Source: Phytophthora quininea (Eukaryota; Oomycota; Peronosporomycetes; Peronosporales; Peronosporaceae). Taken from it: 64,000 bases of DNA. The position numbers and the translations under genes were made by a program. Below the pieces are notes generated by a model that did not search any database, was not told where the DNA came from, and saw nothing but the letters and a program-made list of their open reading frames with translations. The DNA is taken from contig JAAVTG010000315.1 of the NCBI GenBank assembly GCA_011947345.1, positions 248,001-312,000 of the forward strand, in the 5' to 3' direction. Of the stretch, positions 1 to 11,459 are shown piece after piece. Numbering within the stretch: position 1 is the first letter of the stretch; each line of letters begins with the position of its first letter.

Positions 1-3000
1 AGGTGCGCCGACGGATGCAACACGCCGTCCTGGTCCAGATCCTCCTCCATCAACACCTTCTGGTCGCTCACCAAAAACCGTTCCGCGAAATCGAGCGGCT
101 GCGAGTTGTCACCACCAGCCTTGCCACCACCGACACCAGCGCCGATACACTCGAGCATCCACGTGGCCGGGTTGTATCCAGGGGTGATCGGCTTCACGTC
201 CGGGAAGGCCTGGAAGTAGTCGATGAGGTTCTGCGAGTCCTTGCCGAGTTCACCAAAGAAGACCATGCGGCCGCCGCGACGCAACAGCAGCAACGAGTCA
301 AACAGGTTGAAGACCTCGGTGCTGGGCTGGTGGATCGTGCAGACGATGGTGCGGCCCGAGTCGGCGATCTTGCGCACGCCGTTCATGATGAGCTTGGCGG
401 AGCGCGCGTCCAGGCCGCTCGTGGGCTCGTCCATGAAGATGATGCTGGGCTGCGCCGCCAGCTCCACGCCGATGGTCACGCGCTTCATCTGCTCGGTGGA
501 CGATCCGCGGATGATCTTGTCGGCGATAGGTCCGAGTTCTAGCAGCTCAATGCATTCCTCGACGGACTCCATCTTCTGAGCGGTGGAGATGCTGGCGTCC
601 TGACGCAGCATGGCCGAGAAGATGAGAGCTTCACGAACCGTGGCCGAGTCGGAGTGGATGTCCATCTGCTCGCAGTATCCCGTGCATCGGCGCACGGCGA
701 GGTCGTTGGCCGGGTGTCCATTGAGCAGGATCTTGCCTCGGATCTTGCCTCCGGTCTTGCGTCCGGCGATGACGTCCATGAGGGTAGTCTTGCCAGCGCC
801 GGAGGACCCCATGAGCGCGGTCATCGTTCCGGGCAGCGCGAATCCAGATACACCCTTGAGTAGGTCAATTTCTTCGCCAGTGGTGCTGCCGGGCAGCGGC
901 ACGGAGTACCATAAGTCTTCAAATGCTAGAGTGACGGGGACGCTGATGCCACGGCCGGTGGGATCAATGGGAACGCTGATGGTGGGGATGCCGCCGATGA
1001 CATCGTCGACTTCGTGGATTTCCACTGCATTCTCCTGATCCTTCGGGGTGTCCGTCATGATCTTGTAGGCCATTTGGTCCTTGGCAGCCTGTTCATCTTG
1101 CTCCACGATAGCGACATTCTCGGGACTTTCATAGCGCTTGTACTCCAGCACGAGGTACGAGGTGAAGACGAAAATAAAGTAGCCCGCAATGAAGTAGATC
1201 CATCCGTACCAGATCCAAGCTGACTCGGTCTGCAAGTTGAAGATGCTGAGGCTGTACTTGCCGACCGTCTGGCCGTACTCGGAGCAGTAGTCGACCCCTT
1301 CGTAGACGCAGACGTCAAACTTCGAGGCCAAGTACTGGTTCACACTCAGCGAACGGATGCACCAAGCAAGTGGATCGATCCAGTAGACCCAAATAAGGTA
1401 GTCCGGAATGTCGTTCTTCGCGATCAAGAAGCCTCCGAACAGCATGAAGAACAGCACAGCTACCATCATGATCGGCTGCGCAATCGTCAGATTGGGCGAC
1501 GTCGCCGACAGGAAGAAGAAGAAGCTCGAGAACCACATCTGGCAGAAGAACAACGTCACCAAGAAGACGATGAAGCGCCCGACATCATCAACGTATCCGC
1601 CAAACCAGTACGTGATGGCACCGAACACAACTGTTTCCAATACGCTCAATGGGATTTGGGCGATGGAGGTGGCCATGACGTACGCACTCGTCCGGAAGAA
1701 GTTGGCTCCGCGCTGCTTGTAGAAAATGGAGCGGGCGTCCATGTACGTCGATACTTGCGAAGCTTGACTCATCGACAAGAACATGGCACACGAGAACAGC
1801 AGACCGAGAATGAGCTGGCTGTTGGAGTCGTCCATCTGCCAAAAGGTTGATCCGTACAGCAGACCCATGACGATCGTCATGACGATGCGTCCAACGATAT
1901 ACGTCGTATCACGGATCGTAAGAGTCACTTGACGACGCAGCACAGTAGACAGGTCCTGCGGGAACGTCTGACGAAATGGCTCCGGGTCGGCGTACACCAT
2001 CGTGTCCTCAATTGGGGCATCGAGGCGCTTCAGCGTGGATTGGAAGAGGCTAGATTCATTGAAACGATCCGCGAACTCAGCAGACTGGTACGGGACACTT
2101 CCGGGACTGCCGACAATGTACACGTCTTGCTTGTTCGTGCCCAGATCCAACAAGAAATCGGCCACATCCTTGCGAGGTGGGCAATGGAATCCCATCTGCT
2201 CAAAGTACGGGACAGCCTCCAGACGAGGACCATGGAACATGATGGTGCCTTCGTTCATGAGCAGCACGTCGTCGAAGAGCTCGAACACTTCCGGGGACGG
2301 CTGCAGCAGCGAAATCACAATGGTCGCGTTGAAGTTGCGGGCAGCGCTCTTCATCGACTTACAGATGTCGAACGTGGCAGCACTGTCGAGTCCAGTGCTG
2401 ATCTCGTCAAGCAATTGCAGACGCTTCATACCGAACATCATCTCGCCGGTGGTGACTCGCTTGCGCTCACCACCCGAGACACCGCGAAGCATGGCGTTAC
2501 CGACGACAGTGTCCTTGCAGTTATCGAGTCCGAGTTTCTTCACGGTCACGTCCGGCGCGAACTTGTGGTGCGCGGTCATCACTTCAAGAGCGTGCGCGTG
2601 TTGCTCCGGCGTGCAGTTCTTGAGGGCTTCAATCACCCAGGGCTCCAGCTCCTTGCCTGCGCAGCACTCGTGGGCAAACTCGAAGGTCTCCTGCACGGTC
2701 AAGCGAGGGTAGTGCTCGTCGATCTGGTTGGCGTACGACACATACCGCGGCAGCACACTCAACAAATCGGCGCGGTCCTTGCCGTTGTAGTCGACTTCGC
2801 CACTCATCGAGATGTTGGTGTCCATGTGGAACCGGTTGGCGAGCACCTTCATCAGCGACGACTTGCCGGAGCCAGGTTGGCCGAGAACCAGCGTGATGCG
2901 ACCCGGTCGGAAGACACCGCTAATGCCGCGCAAGATCTTCTTTTCGACCAGGACGTTGTTGGACTTGCAGCAAGCGTTGCTGACCCCCTGCTTCACCTGA

Positions 3001-3536
3001 TTCCACAGCGTCGGCACTTCGAGGCTTCCGCTCTTGATTTGTGGCACTTGTGCGGACAGCTCCAAGTTGCGGAAGCGCACCTCCATACCGGGGATGGGGT
3101 GGCCCAGTGCGTTCTCGATCACAGTGGACAGCGTCGAGTTCATGGTGAAGACACCGTCGGCCATGAGTGCATCGGCGCTGGTCAGGTCGTCTCGGGTGAG
3201 GTCGCGGGGCTCCGGGAACATACTCTTGGTGCGCGGGAGACGGTCGTACTCGCTGAACGAGCCGTTGGAGCTCATGCGGCGCGAACTGAAGCGCGGCAGA
3301 CGGTAGGTCGAGACTTTGGGCTTCATCTCCGGGACGACATCGCCGACGCTCTGGCTGTCAGTGGCATCGTCGGCGTCGGATTGCGGGTTGGCAGCAGCGG
3401 TGGGCTGCACCGGGGGTTGTCGAGCTGCTCCCCATGAACGAATGGGCTGGAGGAGGCGAATTGAGGAATGAGGAGCTTGCCAAAGTCTGTCAGTGTGAAT
3501 CGTCAAACCAGGTAGTGAACATGCTTGTGGGGTCAT
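1..3536 (-). CDS. PDR-type ABCG transporter, copy 1 (3' end beyond window)
   Basis: Full-size pleiotropic drug resistance transporter of the plasma membrane, expected to export hydrophobic compounds using ATP. The minus-strand frame is open from the upstream region to base 1. It encodes the N-terminal nucleotide-binding domain (Walker A GQPGSGKSS near 2870, signature VSGGERKRV near 2470, LLDEISTGLD near 2390), the first membrane domain (about 1200-1950), and NBD2 (GSSGAGKTT near 800, FMDEPTSGLD near 430). The C-terminal membrane domain lies outside the window. The start is unsure: an ATG at 3326 leaves the conserved STYRLPRF block near the N-terminus, but the frame stays open to an ATG at 3536, and copy 2 has about 50 residues before that block. 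No break is seen. Bases 1-840 are almost identical to 5498-6340 of copy 2, whereas the rest is clearly more diverged. Family assignment is certain; the substrate is unknown. Confidence 0.9.
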   Translation of the reverse strand, partial: MTPQACSLPGLTIHTDRLWQAPHSSIRLLQPIRSWGAARQPPVQPTAAANPQSDADDATDSQSVGDVVPEMKPKVSTYRLPRFSSRRMSSNGSFSEYDRLPRTKSMFPEPRDLTRDDLTSADALMADGVFTMNSTLSTVIENALGHPIPGMEVRFRNLELSAQVPQIKSGSLEVPTLWNQVKQGVSNACCKSNNVLVEKKILRGISGVFRPGRITLVLGQPGSGKSSLMKVLANRFHMDTNISMSGEVDYNGKDRADLLSVLPRYVSYANQIDEHYPRLTVQETFEFAHECCAGKELEPWVIEALKNCTPEQHAHALEVMTAHHKFAPDVTVKKLGLDNCKDTVVGNAMLRGVSGGERKRVTTGEMMFGMKRLQLLDEISTGLDSAATFDICKSMKSAARNFNATIVISLLQPSPEVFELFDDVLLMNEGTIMFHGPRLEAVPYFEQMGFHCPPRKDVADFLLDLGTNKQDVYIVGSPGSVPYQSAEFADRFNESSLFQSTLKRLDAPIEDTMVYADPEPFRQTFPQDLSTVLRRQVTLTIRDTTYIVGRIVMTIVMGLLYGSTFWQMDDSNSQLILGLLFSCAMFLSMSQASQVSTYMDARSIFYKQRGANFFRTSAYVMATSIAQIPLSVLETVVFGAITYWFGGYVDDVGRFIVFLVTLFFCQMWFSSFFFFLSATSPNLTIAQPIMMVAVLFFMLFGGFLIAKNDIPDYLIWVYWIDPLAWCIRSLSVNQYLASKFDVCVYEGVDYCSEYGQTVGKYSLSIFNLQTESAWIWYGWIYFIAGYFIFVFTSYLVLEYKRYESPENVAIVEQDEQAAKDQMAYKIMTDTPKDQENAVEIHEVDDVIGGIPTISVPIDPTGRGISVPVTLAFEDLWYSVPLPGSTTGEEIDLLKGVSGFALPGTMTALMGSSGAGKTTLMDVIAGRKTGGKIRGKILLNGHPANDLAVRRCTGYCEQMDIHSDSATVREALIFSAMLRQDASISTAQKMESVEECIELLELGPIADKIIRGSSTEQMKRVTIGVELAAQPSIIFMDEPTSGLDARSAKLIMNGVRKIADSGRTIVCTIHQPSTEVFNLFDSLLLLRRGGRMVFFGELGKDSQNLIDYFQAFPDVKPITPGYNPATWMLECIGAGVGGGKAGGDNSQPLDFAERFLVSDQKVLMEEDLDQDGVLHPSAH

Positions 3537-4596
3537 GTCTATCGAGCCCGTAATGAGCAAATCGATGACGCCTCGCCGCTTGGTATCCGGCTGGATTGGA
3601 CTGTGCTTTGAGCTCCGTGCGAACCAACGCCATCACTTGAGATCGGCTGCAGACGTGGTGGCTTTCACAGCGTTTAGCATCGCGGCTGGAAGAGAATTGA
3701 CTGCAGAACCGCTCAGCGCTTTCATCAGCAGGGGGTGCAGGGCATCGGAGCCACATTGTCGGCCGATATAGAGCTTGCGGCTGTCCATTTTGCTTACCAC
3801 ACTTGCGCTGCGGGACACGCGGACCGCCATCATCAACAGCACCACCAGCTGCGACGCTCGTTGTGATTGTGCCGAAGAAGCGGATCATGGATGAGCCAGG
3901 CAGCAACAATTGGGGGCATCCTTGCTGGCGCTGCGGTGTAATGGTGGCGAGCAGTTGGAACGCTCGACAGCCGTCGGGCTATTCGGATGCGAAGGCAGCT
4001 TTCAAGTCCCTGCGGTATTTCGTGCTCGAGCAGCCGAAAGCGACCAAAATGGAGGCCGCCGTGTTGATGGCGCCGCTTGGTGTGTCGCTGTGCACTGCCA
4101 TAAACGACTTCGACACGACTACCGGAAGCTGCTTCGGTCGATATATTATATTTGACGCAGAATATCCAGGCGGCAATTCATCGCGAAGACGTCCTTCATC
4201 ATGAGGAGCGTCTTCGCAATGGCGGCTCCATGTCGTCCATACACTGCTGCAACATCAACGTGACCGATTACGGGTCTGCGGGGCATGCACGTACGTGCTG
4301 CCCGAAGCCATGCCATCACCATGGCGGGCTTGCCTGGTCTGGGTTGGATGCCGCTGGAGTGCGGGAACCAGTCACGAGGGAGGCACTTGGATTTTGCTGA
4401 TGGCAAGGCGCTGATGAGTCGAAAGAGCGTTTTCGCTTTGCTGCACGTCGCAAGAAGCTGCCTGACAGTGAATACTTTCTTTTGCGACTTCGGTCGGAAT
4501 GCAGCACGAACATGACGGCACTTTCATGAAAATGCTGTTCTTACGGCTCCTTAACACAAACATGCAGTCGACACACAATCGCTATCCAGCAACCGG
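3537..4596. other. Intergenic spacer between PDR copies 1 and 2
   Basis: About 1.06 kb separates the 5' end of PDR copy 1 from the stop codon of copy 2. Short open frames occur on both strands, but none shows a recognisable domain or composition typical of its neighbours. It should hold the promoter of copy 1 and the 3' UTR of copy 2. I see no other structure. Confidence 0.5.
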
Positions 4597-7500
4597 CTAG
4601 CGCTTGAGGTGGTTGATGTAGCGCAGCGAGAGCAGCGCCAGCACCCGGAAGACCACCACCAAGATAAGCAGGATCATGACGTTCCGCCAAATGTCGCCGT
4701 GCTTCATGTCGAACGTGTCCTCGACGTACTCCTTCAAGGTCAGGTCTCTGAACGTGGGCGGCGCGTCCTTCAGCGTTTTGCAGCTGTCGTGGTCTCCGTT
4801 GGGGTCTGAGCAGTCGGCAAAGACCAACGAGGCGAGGATTGCAACAGTGTACGTGGGCGGCGAGATCCAGTGGACCCACTTGTACCCCGCCGGAATGCTG
4901 CCGGCGGGCGGGTTGAAGCCGGTGAATAACATGAAGATGGAGTTCAAGAGCGCGCCGAGGGCGGTGGCCACCGCGACACTGGGCAGCGCGTACACCAACA
5001 GCTGACCGAGGTACACGAACTGCAGCGTATTCGTGGAGACCACCAACCAGTAGTAGAAGAACGTGGAGTATCCTGTGAAGCCGACGCTCGGATAGAAGAT
5101 GATGCAGAACAGCAGGCACGACAAGAACACGTACGGGATCTCGGCCAGCGTGCCCGCTACGAAATACCACAACGCGTTGTACGTCTCGGATGAGCGCTCG
5201 CGGTAAAAGGCAGTGCGTTCGTCGGCAGCTATTGGCATGACGCTGTTGAAGCCGATGAGACCAAGGAAGATCGAACTCACGAAGATCAGACCCACGCCGG
5301 TATTCGCCCCACTATATGTGGTGTAGTCGGTGCCTTGGTAAATGATGGCGAAGATGACCGCCAACAAGATGCAGATCATCAGACGAGTCAGATTGTACGT
5401 CGGGGTGCGCCAGTACATGCGGAAGAAGCGGAGGCACAGCAGGTAAAACTGCGTGTACGGGTTTGACGCGCGCTTCCGGTCGAACTTCAGCTCCGGCAGG
5501 TGCGCCGACGGATGCAACACGCCGTCCTGGTCCAGATCCTCCTCCATCAACACCTTCTGGTCGCTCACCAAAAACCGTTCCGCGAAATCGAGCGGCTGCG
5601 AGTTGTCACCACCAGCCTTGCCACCACCGACACCAGCGCCGATACACTCGAGCATCCACGTGGCCGGGTTGTATCCAGGGTGATCGGCTTCACGTCCGGG
5701 AAGGCCTGGAAGTAGTCGATGAGGTTCTGCGAGTCCTTGCCGAGTTCACCAAAGAAGACCATGCGGCCGCCGCGACGCAACAGCAGCAACGAGTCAAACA
5801 GGTTGAAGACCTCGGTGCTGGGCTGGTGGATCGTGCAGACGATGGTGCGGCCCGAGTCGGCGATCTTGCGCACGCCGTTCATGATGAGCTTGGCGGAGCG
5901 CGCGTCCAGGCCGCTCGTGGGCTCGTCCATGAAGATGATGCTGGGCTGCGCCGCCAGCTCCACGCCGATGGTCACGCGCTTCATCTGCTCGGTGGACGAT
6001 CCGCGGATGATCTTGTCGGCGATAGGTCCGAGTTCTAGCAGCTCAATGCACTCCTCGACGGACTCCATCTTCTGAGCGGTGGAGATGCTGGCGTCCTGAC
6101 GCAGCATGGCCGAGAAGATGAGAGCCTCGCGAACCGTGGCCGAGTCGGAGTGGATGTCCATCTGCTCGCAGTATCCCGTGCATCGGCGCACGGCGAGGTC
6201 GTTGGCCGGGTGTCCATTGAGCAAGATCTTGCCTCGGATTTTGCCTCCGGTCTTGCGTCCGGCGATGACGTCCATGAGGGTAGTCTTGCCAGCGCCAGAG
6301 GACCCCATGAGCGCGGTCATCGTTCCGGGCAGCGCGAATCCAGATACACCCTTGAGCAGATCAATATCTTCGTTGGTGGTGCTGCCCGGTAGAGGTACCG
6401 AATACCATAAATCCGCGAATGCGAGGGTGACCGGAAGAGAAATGCCACGGCCGGTAGGTTCAACGGGGACGCTGATAGTGGGGACACCGCCCATAATGTC
6501 TTCCACGTCGTGGATCTCAATGACATTGTCGAGATTATCTCTGGGAGTGGGCGGCATTTTGGCATAGACCATTTGGTCCTTGGCAGCCTGCTCGTCCTGC
6601 TCCACAATAGCGACATTCTCGGGGCTCTCATAGCGCTTGTACTCAAGCGCGAAACAGGAGCAGCCGATGAACAAGAAATACCCGGCGACCAAGTATACCC
6701 AGCCATACCAGATCCAAACGGAGTCAGTCTGCAAGTTAAACACCCCGAGGCTATACTCGCCAACGTTTAGCCCGGACTGAGCGCAGTAGTCGATGCCTTG
6801 GTAGACGCACACTTTGAACTTGGACGCGAGATACTGGTTGACACTCAGCGAGCGGATGCACCACGCCATGGGGTCCATCCAGTAAATCCAAATGAGATAG
6901 TCGGGAATATTGTCCTTGGAGATCAAGAAGCCTCCAAACAGCAAGCAGAAGAGAATGGACATCATCAAGACTGGTTGGGCGATGGTCAAATTCGGTGACG
7001 CTGTTGAGAGGAAGAAGAAGAAGCTGGTGAACCACATCTCACACAAGAATAGCGTGACGAGGAAGACGATGAACCGGTCCGCCTCATTCACATATCCACC
7101 AAACCAGTACGTGATAGAACCAAACACAATCGTTTCCAGCATTGCCAATGGGATCTGAGAGACCGAGATGGACAGCACGTACGCGCTCGTTCGGAAGAAG
7201 TTGGCTCCTCGTTGTTTGTAGAATACACGACGGGCCTCCATAAAAACAGGGACTTGCGAAGCTTGACTCAGTGAGAGGAATATAGCGCACGAGAAGAGAA
7301 GACCCAAGATGAGTTGGCTGTTAGCATCATCCATCTGCCAGAACGTAGAGCCATAGAGCAGCCCCATGACGATGTTCATGAACGCGCGACCAATGAGGTA
7401 AGTCACATCGCGCGATGTGAGCGTGATCTGACGGCGCAGTAAGATGACGAAGTCCTCCATAAACGTCTGACGAAATGGTTTGACGTCCGGAATCATTTTG

Positions 7501-8957
7501 TGCTCCTTGGCGGGGACAGCCAAGTACTTTAGGGTAGCCTGGAAGATACTCGACTCACGGAAGCGGTCGGCGAAATCTGCAGACCGATATGGCACACCTC
7601 CTGGACCACCGACAACGTACACGTCCTGCTTGTTCGTGCCGAGATCCAACAGGAAATCGGCCACATCCTTGCGCGGCGGACAGTGGAAACCCATCTTCTC
7701 AAAGTACGGCACCGCGTCGAGTCGATTGCCGTGGAACATGATGCTGCCTTCGTTCATCAGCAGCACGTCGTCGAAGAGCTCGAAGACCTCGGGAGAAGGC
7801 TGCAGCAACGAGACGACAATGGTAGCGTTGAAGTTGCGCGCCGCACTCTTGAGCGACTTGCAAATGTCGAACGTGGCGGCACTGTCGAGCCCAGTGCTGA
7901 TCTCGTCCAATAACTGGAGTCGCTTTCTACCGACGAGCATTTCTCCCGTGGTGACACGTTTGCGTTCTCCACCAGACACACCTCGCAGCATGGCATTCCC
8001 CACGACAGTGTCCTTGCAGTTCTCCAGTCCAAGTTTCTTGACCATCAGATCCGGCGCAAAGTTGTGGTGCGCTGTCACGATCTCCAATGCATATTCGTGT
8101 CGTTCTGGAGTGCAGCGCTGAAGAGCTTCCTTTGCCCAATCCTCGAGATCTTTTCCGACACAGCACTGGTGAGCAAACTCAAACGTCTCCTGCACAGTGA
8201 GAGTCGGGAAGTGCTCGTCAATCTGGTTGGCGTAAGCCACGTATCGCTGCAACACTCTCAGCAGTTCTGCTCGATCCTTGCCGTTGTACTCGATGTCTCC
8301 ACTCAACGTGATGTTCTTGTCCAAATGGAAGCGGTTGGCCAGCACCTTCATAAGCGACGACTTACCTGAGCCGGGCTGCCCAAGCACCAGCGTGATGCGA
8401 CCCGGTCGGAACGCGCCGGTGATACCACGCAGGATCTTCTTCTCAATAGTGAGGTGATCGGACTTGCAGACCCCGCCCAGACCCTGCTGCATCTGCGACC
8501 AAATCGTCGGTACTTCGAGCCCGCCGCTCTTGATAAGAGGCACCTCGGCCGACAGCTCGAGGTTTTGGAAGCGCACCTCCATCCCGGGGATGGCGTGGCC
8601 CAGCGCGTTCTCAATGACGTTGGACAATGTGGAGTTCATGGTGAAGACGCCGTTGGCCATGAGCGAGTCGGCGCTGTTGAGGTCGTCCAGCGTGAGGTTG
8701 CGGGGCTCCGGGAACATGCTCACGGTGCGAGGCAGGCGGTCGTAGTCGCCGAACGAGCCGTTGGCATTTAAGCGGCGAGAGTTGAAGCGAGGCAGGCGGT
8801 ACGTCGACATCTTGGGTGCCAAGGGCTTGTCGGGCACCGCGTCGGAACCGGCATCAGTCGAAGGATCCTCTTGAGCACCCATCGCGTCCGCAGGCAAATT
8901 GCAAAGTGAGGAAGGATTCCCAGTGGTGCCTGTGGTGGTGATGGGAACTTGCTCCAT
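4597..8957 (-). CDS. PDR-type ABCG transporter, copy 2 (one-base frame break)
   Basis: Full-length transporter with N-terminal NBD1 (Walker A at residues 193-200, VSGGERKRV signature), six-helix membrane domain, NBD2 (GSSGAGKTT, DEPTSGLD), second membrane domain, and the usual ending LRYINHLKR. The ATG at 8957 begins MEQVPITTTG; the stop is at 4597. The frame is interrupted near 5679, where copy 1 has four G residues (about 180-183) and this copy has three. Codons 1 to about 1092 therefore lie in one frame and the last 350 in another. With that single base the protein would be about 1453 residues, normal for the family. It may be a sequencing undercall or a young pseudogene. It lies head-to-tail with copy 1 on the minus strand, about 150 bp downstream of the copy-3 relic. 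Confidence 0.9.
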
Positions 8958-9044
8958 AGCACCACTGACTGACCGCTTCCTGCGTAAACGTGCGTATGGA
9001 AAATCTTGATGATCACGACGGTGGAAAGAGTGGTCAGCACGTCG

Positions 9045-9860
9045 TTAAATGACCTTTCGAGACGAAGTGAACTGACGAACATGTGGTGGTGCTGCTCCTG
9101 CAAACGGGGTCCAGTGGTTTATGTAGCGCAGCGCCAGCACTCGGAAGACGACGATCAGCACGATCAGGATGCCGGCGTTCCTCCAGATATCGTCGTGTTT
9201 CATGTCGAAGTTGTTTTCCACGTACTCCTTCAACGTGATATCCCCGACCGATGGCGGTGCGCTCTGCAGTGTCTGGCAACTGTCGTCGCTGGAATCGGAG
9301 CAGTCCGCGAACACCAGCGACACCAGGATTGCAATGCTGTACGTCGGCGGCGAGATCCAGTGCACCCACATGTAGCCCGTCGGGATACTGCCTGTAGGCG
9401 GGTTGAAGCCGGCGAAGAGCATGAAGATGGAACTCAGCAAAGCTCCGAGCGTCGAAGCAACAGCCACACTCGGAAGCGCGTACACCAACAGCTGACCGAG
9501 GTACACGAAGACCAGCGCGTTCATGGAGACCACCAACCAGTAGTAGAAGAACGTAATGTAGCCCGTGAAGCCGACGCTCGGGTAGAAGATGACGCAGAAG
9601 AGCAGACTGGAGAGGAAGACGTACGGGATCTCGGCCAGCGTACCGGCGATGAAGTACCACAGCGCGTTGTACGTCTGCGAGGCACGCTCGCGGTAAAAGG
9701 CAGTGCGTTCGTCGGCGGCAACGGGCATGACGCTGTTGAAGCCGATCAAGCCGAGGAAAATGGTGCTCACGAAGACCAGCCCAATGCCAGAGTTTGCTCC
9801 GCTGTACGTGGTGTAGTCGGTGCCTTGGTAAATGATCGCAAAGACGCAGCCAGGCAGGAC
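9045..9860 (-). pseudogene. C-terminal relic of a third PDR transporter
   Basis: This minus-strand frame encodes only the last part of a PDR transporter. It starts inside membrane domain 2 at the segment matching FAIIYQGTDYTTYSG of copy 2 and covers the extracellular loop and last helices. It reaches LRYINH, after which the usual tail and stop are replaced by an unrelated extension ending at 9045. Everything upstream (both NBDs and membrane domain 1) is missing, and homology ends abruptly near 9850-9870. The open frame then runs about 50 bp into unrelated sequence. It is the upstream end of the tandem array, so the array was probably cut here by a deletion or rearrangement. No function is expected. 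Confidence 0.85.
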
Positions 9861-9929
9861 GCTGATCGTATGTCCGTTTAGAACGACCTGGTGGACCCAC
9901 AACCACAGGAACAATCTGAATTAACTCAA

Positions 9930-10990
9930 CTTCTTTGCTGTTGCGATTCTCCAGCGCGGGGCCTCGACGGCTGTTACGGCAACCAACTTCCCGGTCTGTG
10001 TCCACTCCACAATGTTGCTGAGAATTTGCAAAACAAGCCGCTTGACCCCAAGAAGGCCCCGGCGGACGTGTTGAAAAGGCCCAACCTTGGCGACGATAAC
10101 GTGGCTACACTGAGTAGCAAGAAGCGGGAGACCCTGGCCAAGTCCAGCTCCCGATCAGAAAATCACGCTGGTAGGCGCTCTCGGGAAGCACTATCGAAAT
10201 GACGCAGTGGTGAAGACGATTGTGTCGACTCTCTGGAAGCCAAGCACCGAGGATAAGCCGCTGAGAGTTCATCTGGACGATTGGCTAAAGATGGACGATA
10301 TCTTGGAAGCGATGAAGAGCACTAAGGTGGCATTCTATACCAAGTACGCCACCATTTCAACGAGAAGTTCCCTGATGGTAAAATGTTGTTGATAGGCACC
10401 CTCTCGATACGTTACGAAGACGACGCAGTGGCAAAGGTCATTGTATCTATGATACACGACTCCAAGGTGCCAAATGAAGTGCTGGGAGATTTTATCAGGG
10501 CATAGCTGCACACTGTCAGTGCTTTAAATGCTGAATCTGACCAAATTCGTCTCACATTACAATCACAAGTTCCCCGACGACACGACAGGGTTGATTGACG
10601 TCCTTACTAGGCGATGTGGAGACGGACAGTTAACAAGCTCGCTTGCAATTGGAAGGGTGACATGGGGAGCGAAGGACATAGTGAAGAACCTATGGAATGA
10701 CCAGCAAGCGGCTTGGCTCAGCAGCGGCAATCGGTAGACGATGTGTTCAAGTTTGGCAGCGATCTCTTTTGGCTCGACACGACCCAAAAATTGCAGGCGC
10801 TGGACGACTACATTAAGCTCTACAACCGTGAAAAGGGTGGGAGTGAAACGTTGATTAACTCGAGTTGGCCAACGAGATTGAGACTGCAAAGGCAGGTCAA
10901 AATCCGACGGCGATCAGAATTGACGAAGCGAACAAGAATGCGATTGTCAACAAGATCGGCGGCGGCTTCACCCCTCAAGCTGTAGGCGAC
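9930..10990 (+). pseudogene. Decayed RXLR/LWY-type effector relic
   Basis: Several short plus-strand frames in series match parts of the effector genes at 27 kb and 37 kb. One piece (10207-10390) holds a DDWLKMDDILEAMK block like the DWLHTDDVLEALK block of those genes. It is followed by NEKFPDGK- and YEDDAVAK-like pieces in other frames. A later piece (10528-10900) has NDQQAAWLSSG and SVDDVFKFGSDLFWL, typical of oomycete RXLR effector C-termini. Stops and frame changes are frequent and no signal peptide or RXLR is visible, so this looks like real decay. It lies just upstream of mannosyltransferase copy 1, mirroring the effector next to mannosyltransferase copy 2. Confidence 0.7.
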
Positions 10991-11440
10991 GATGTTTGAC
11001 GACTGGTTCAAGCAGACGCTGCACCGGGTGAATTTTGTCGTTAAGGTGTTCAACGACAACAAGGTTATCCGAGACGTTCATCTCTCACTTTTGTTTTACA
11101 GGAAGAAGATGGAGAAAAGCGAACAGCCCAACCACCGAGGTAAGGTACCGACATACTGGTATAATACCGGTGGCAAAGGAGGTCGTCGTCTTACCGGTAC
11201 ATCGGTTTCATACCGGTTCAGCACCTACATCACAAAGGGCAGATAGAGTGGCTACGGAGCAGGTGCTAAAGTCTATCCCCGCCTTTTCGAAGCCTCAATT
11301 TCCCCAGCGAAGTAAATCCCAGACGTTCTTAGGTCAGATTTGCCATCCTGGCCTGGTTCTCTTGACGTGAGTGGAGTCTAAGCCACGACAAACCACTAAT
11401 AGATTATTTGTCTTACGAATGATGGATTTGTCCGAGTCCA

Positions 11441-11457
11441 TTTCAATCAATTACCTA
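11441..11457 (+). promoter_or_regulatory. Putative oomycete initiator-like element of the mannosyltransferase
   Basis: A pyrimidine-rich CCATTTCAATCAAT block lies just before the ATG at 11460 and is kept unchanged in the second copy (25200-25220 on the minus strand). It loosely resembles the Inr part of the oomycete core promoter. Conservation here may only reflect recent duplication. Confidence 0.25.
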
Positions 11458-11459
11458 CG

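Noticed and set aside
1929..3437. A 502-codon open frame on the plus strand
   Set aside because: It is antisense to PDR copy 1 and is explained by the GC-rich codon use of that gene; it has no domain.
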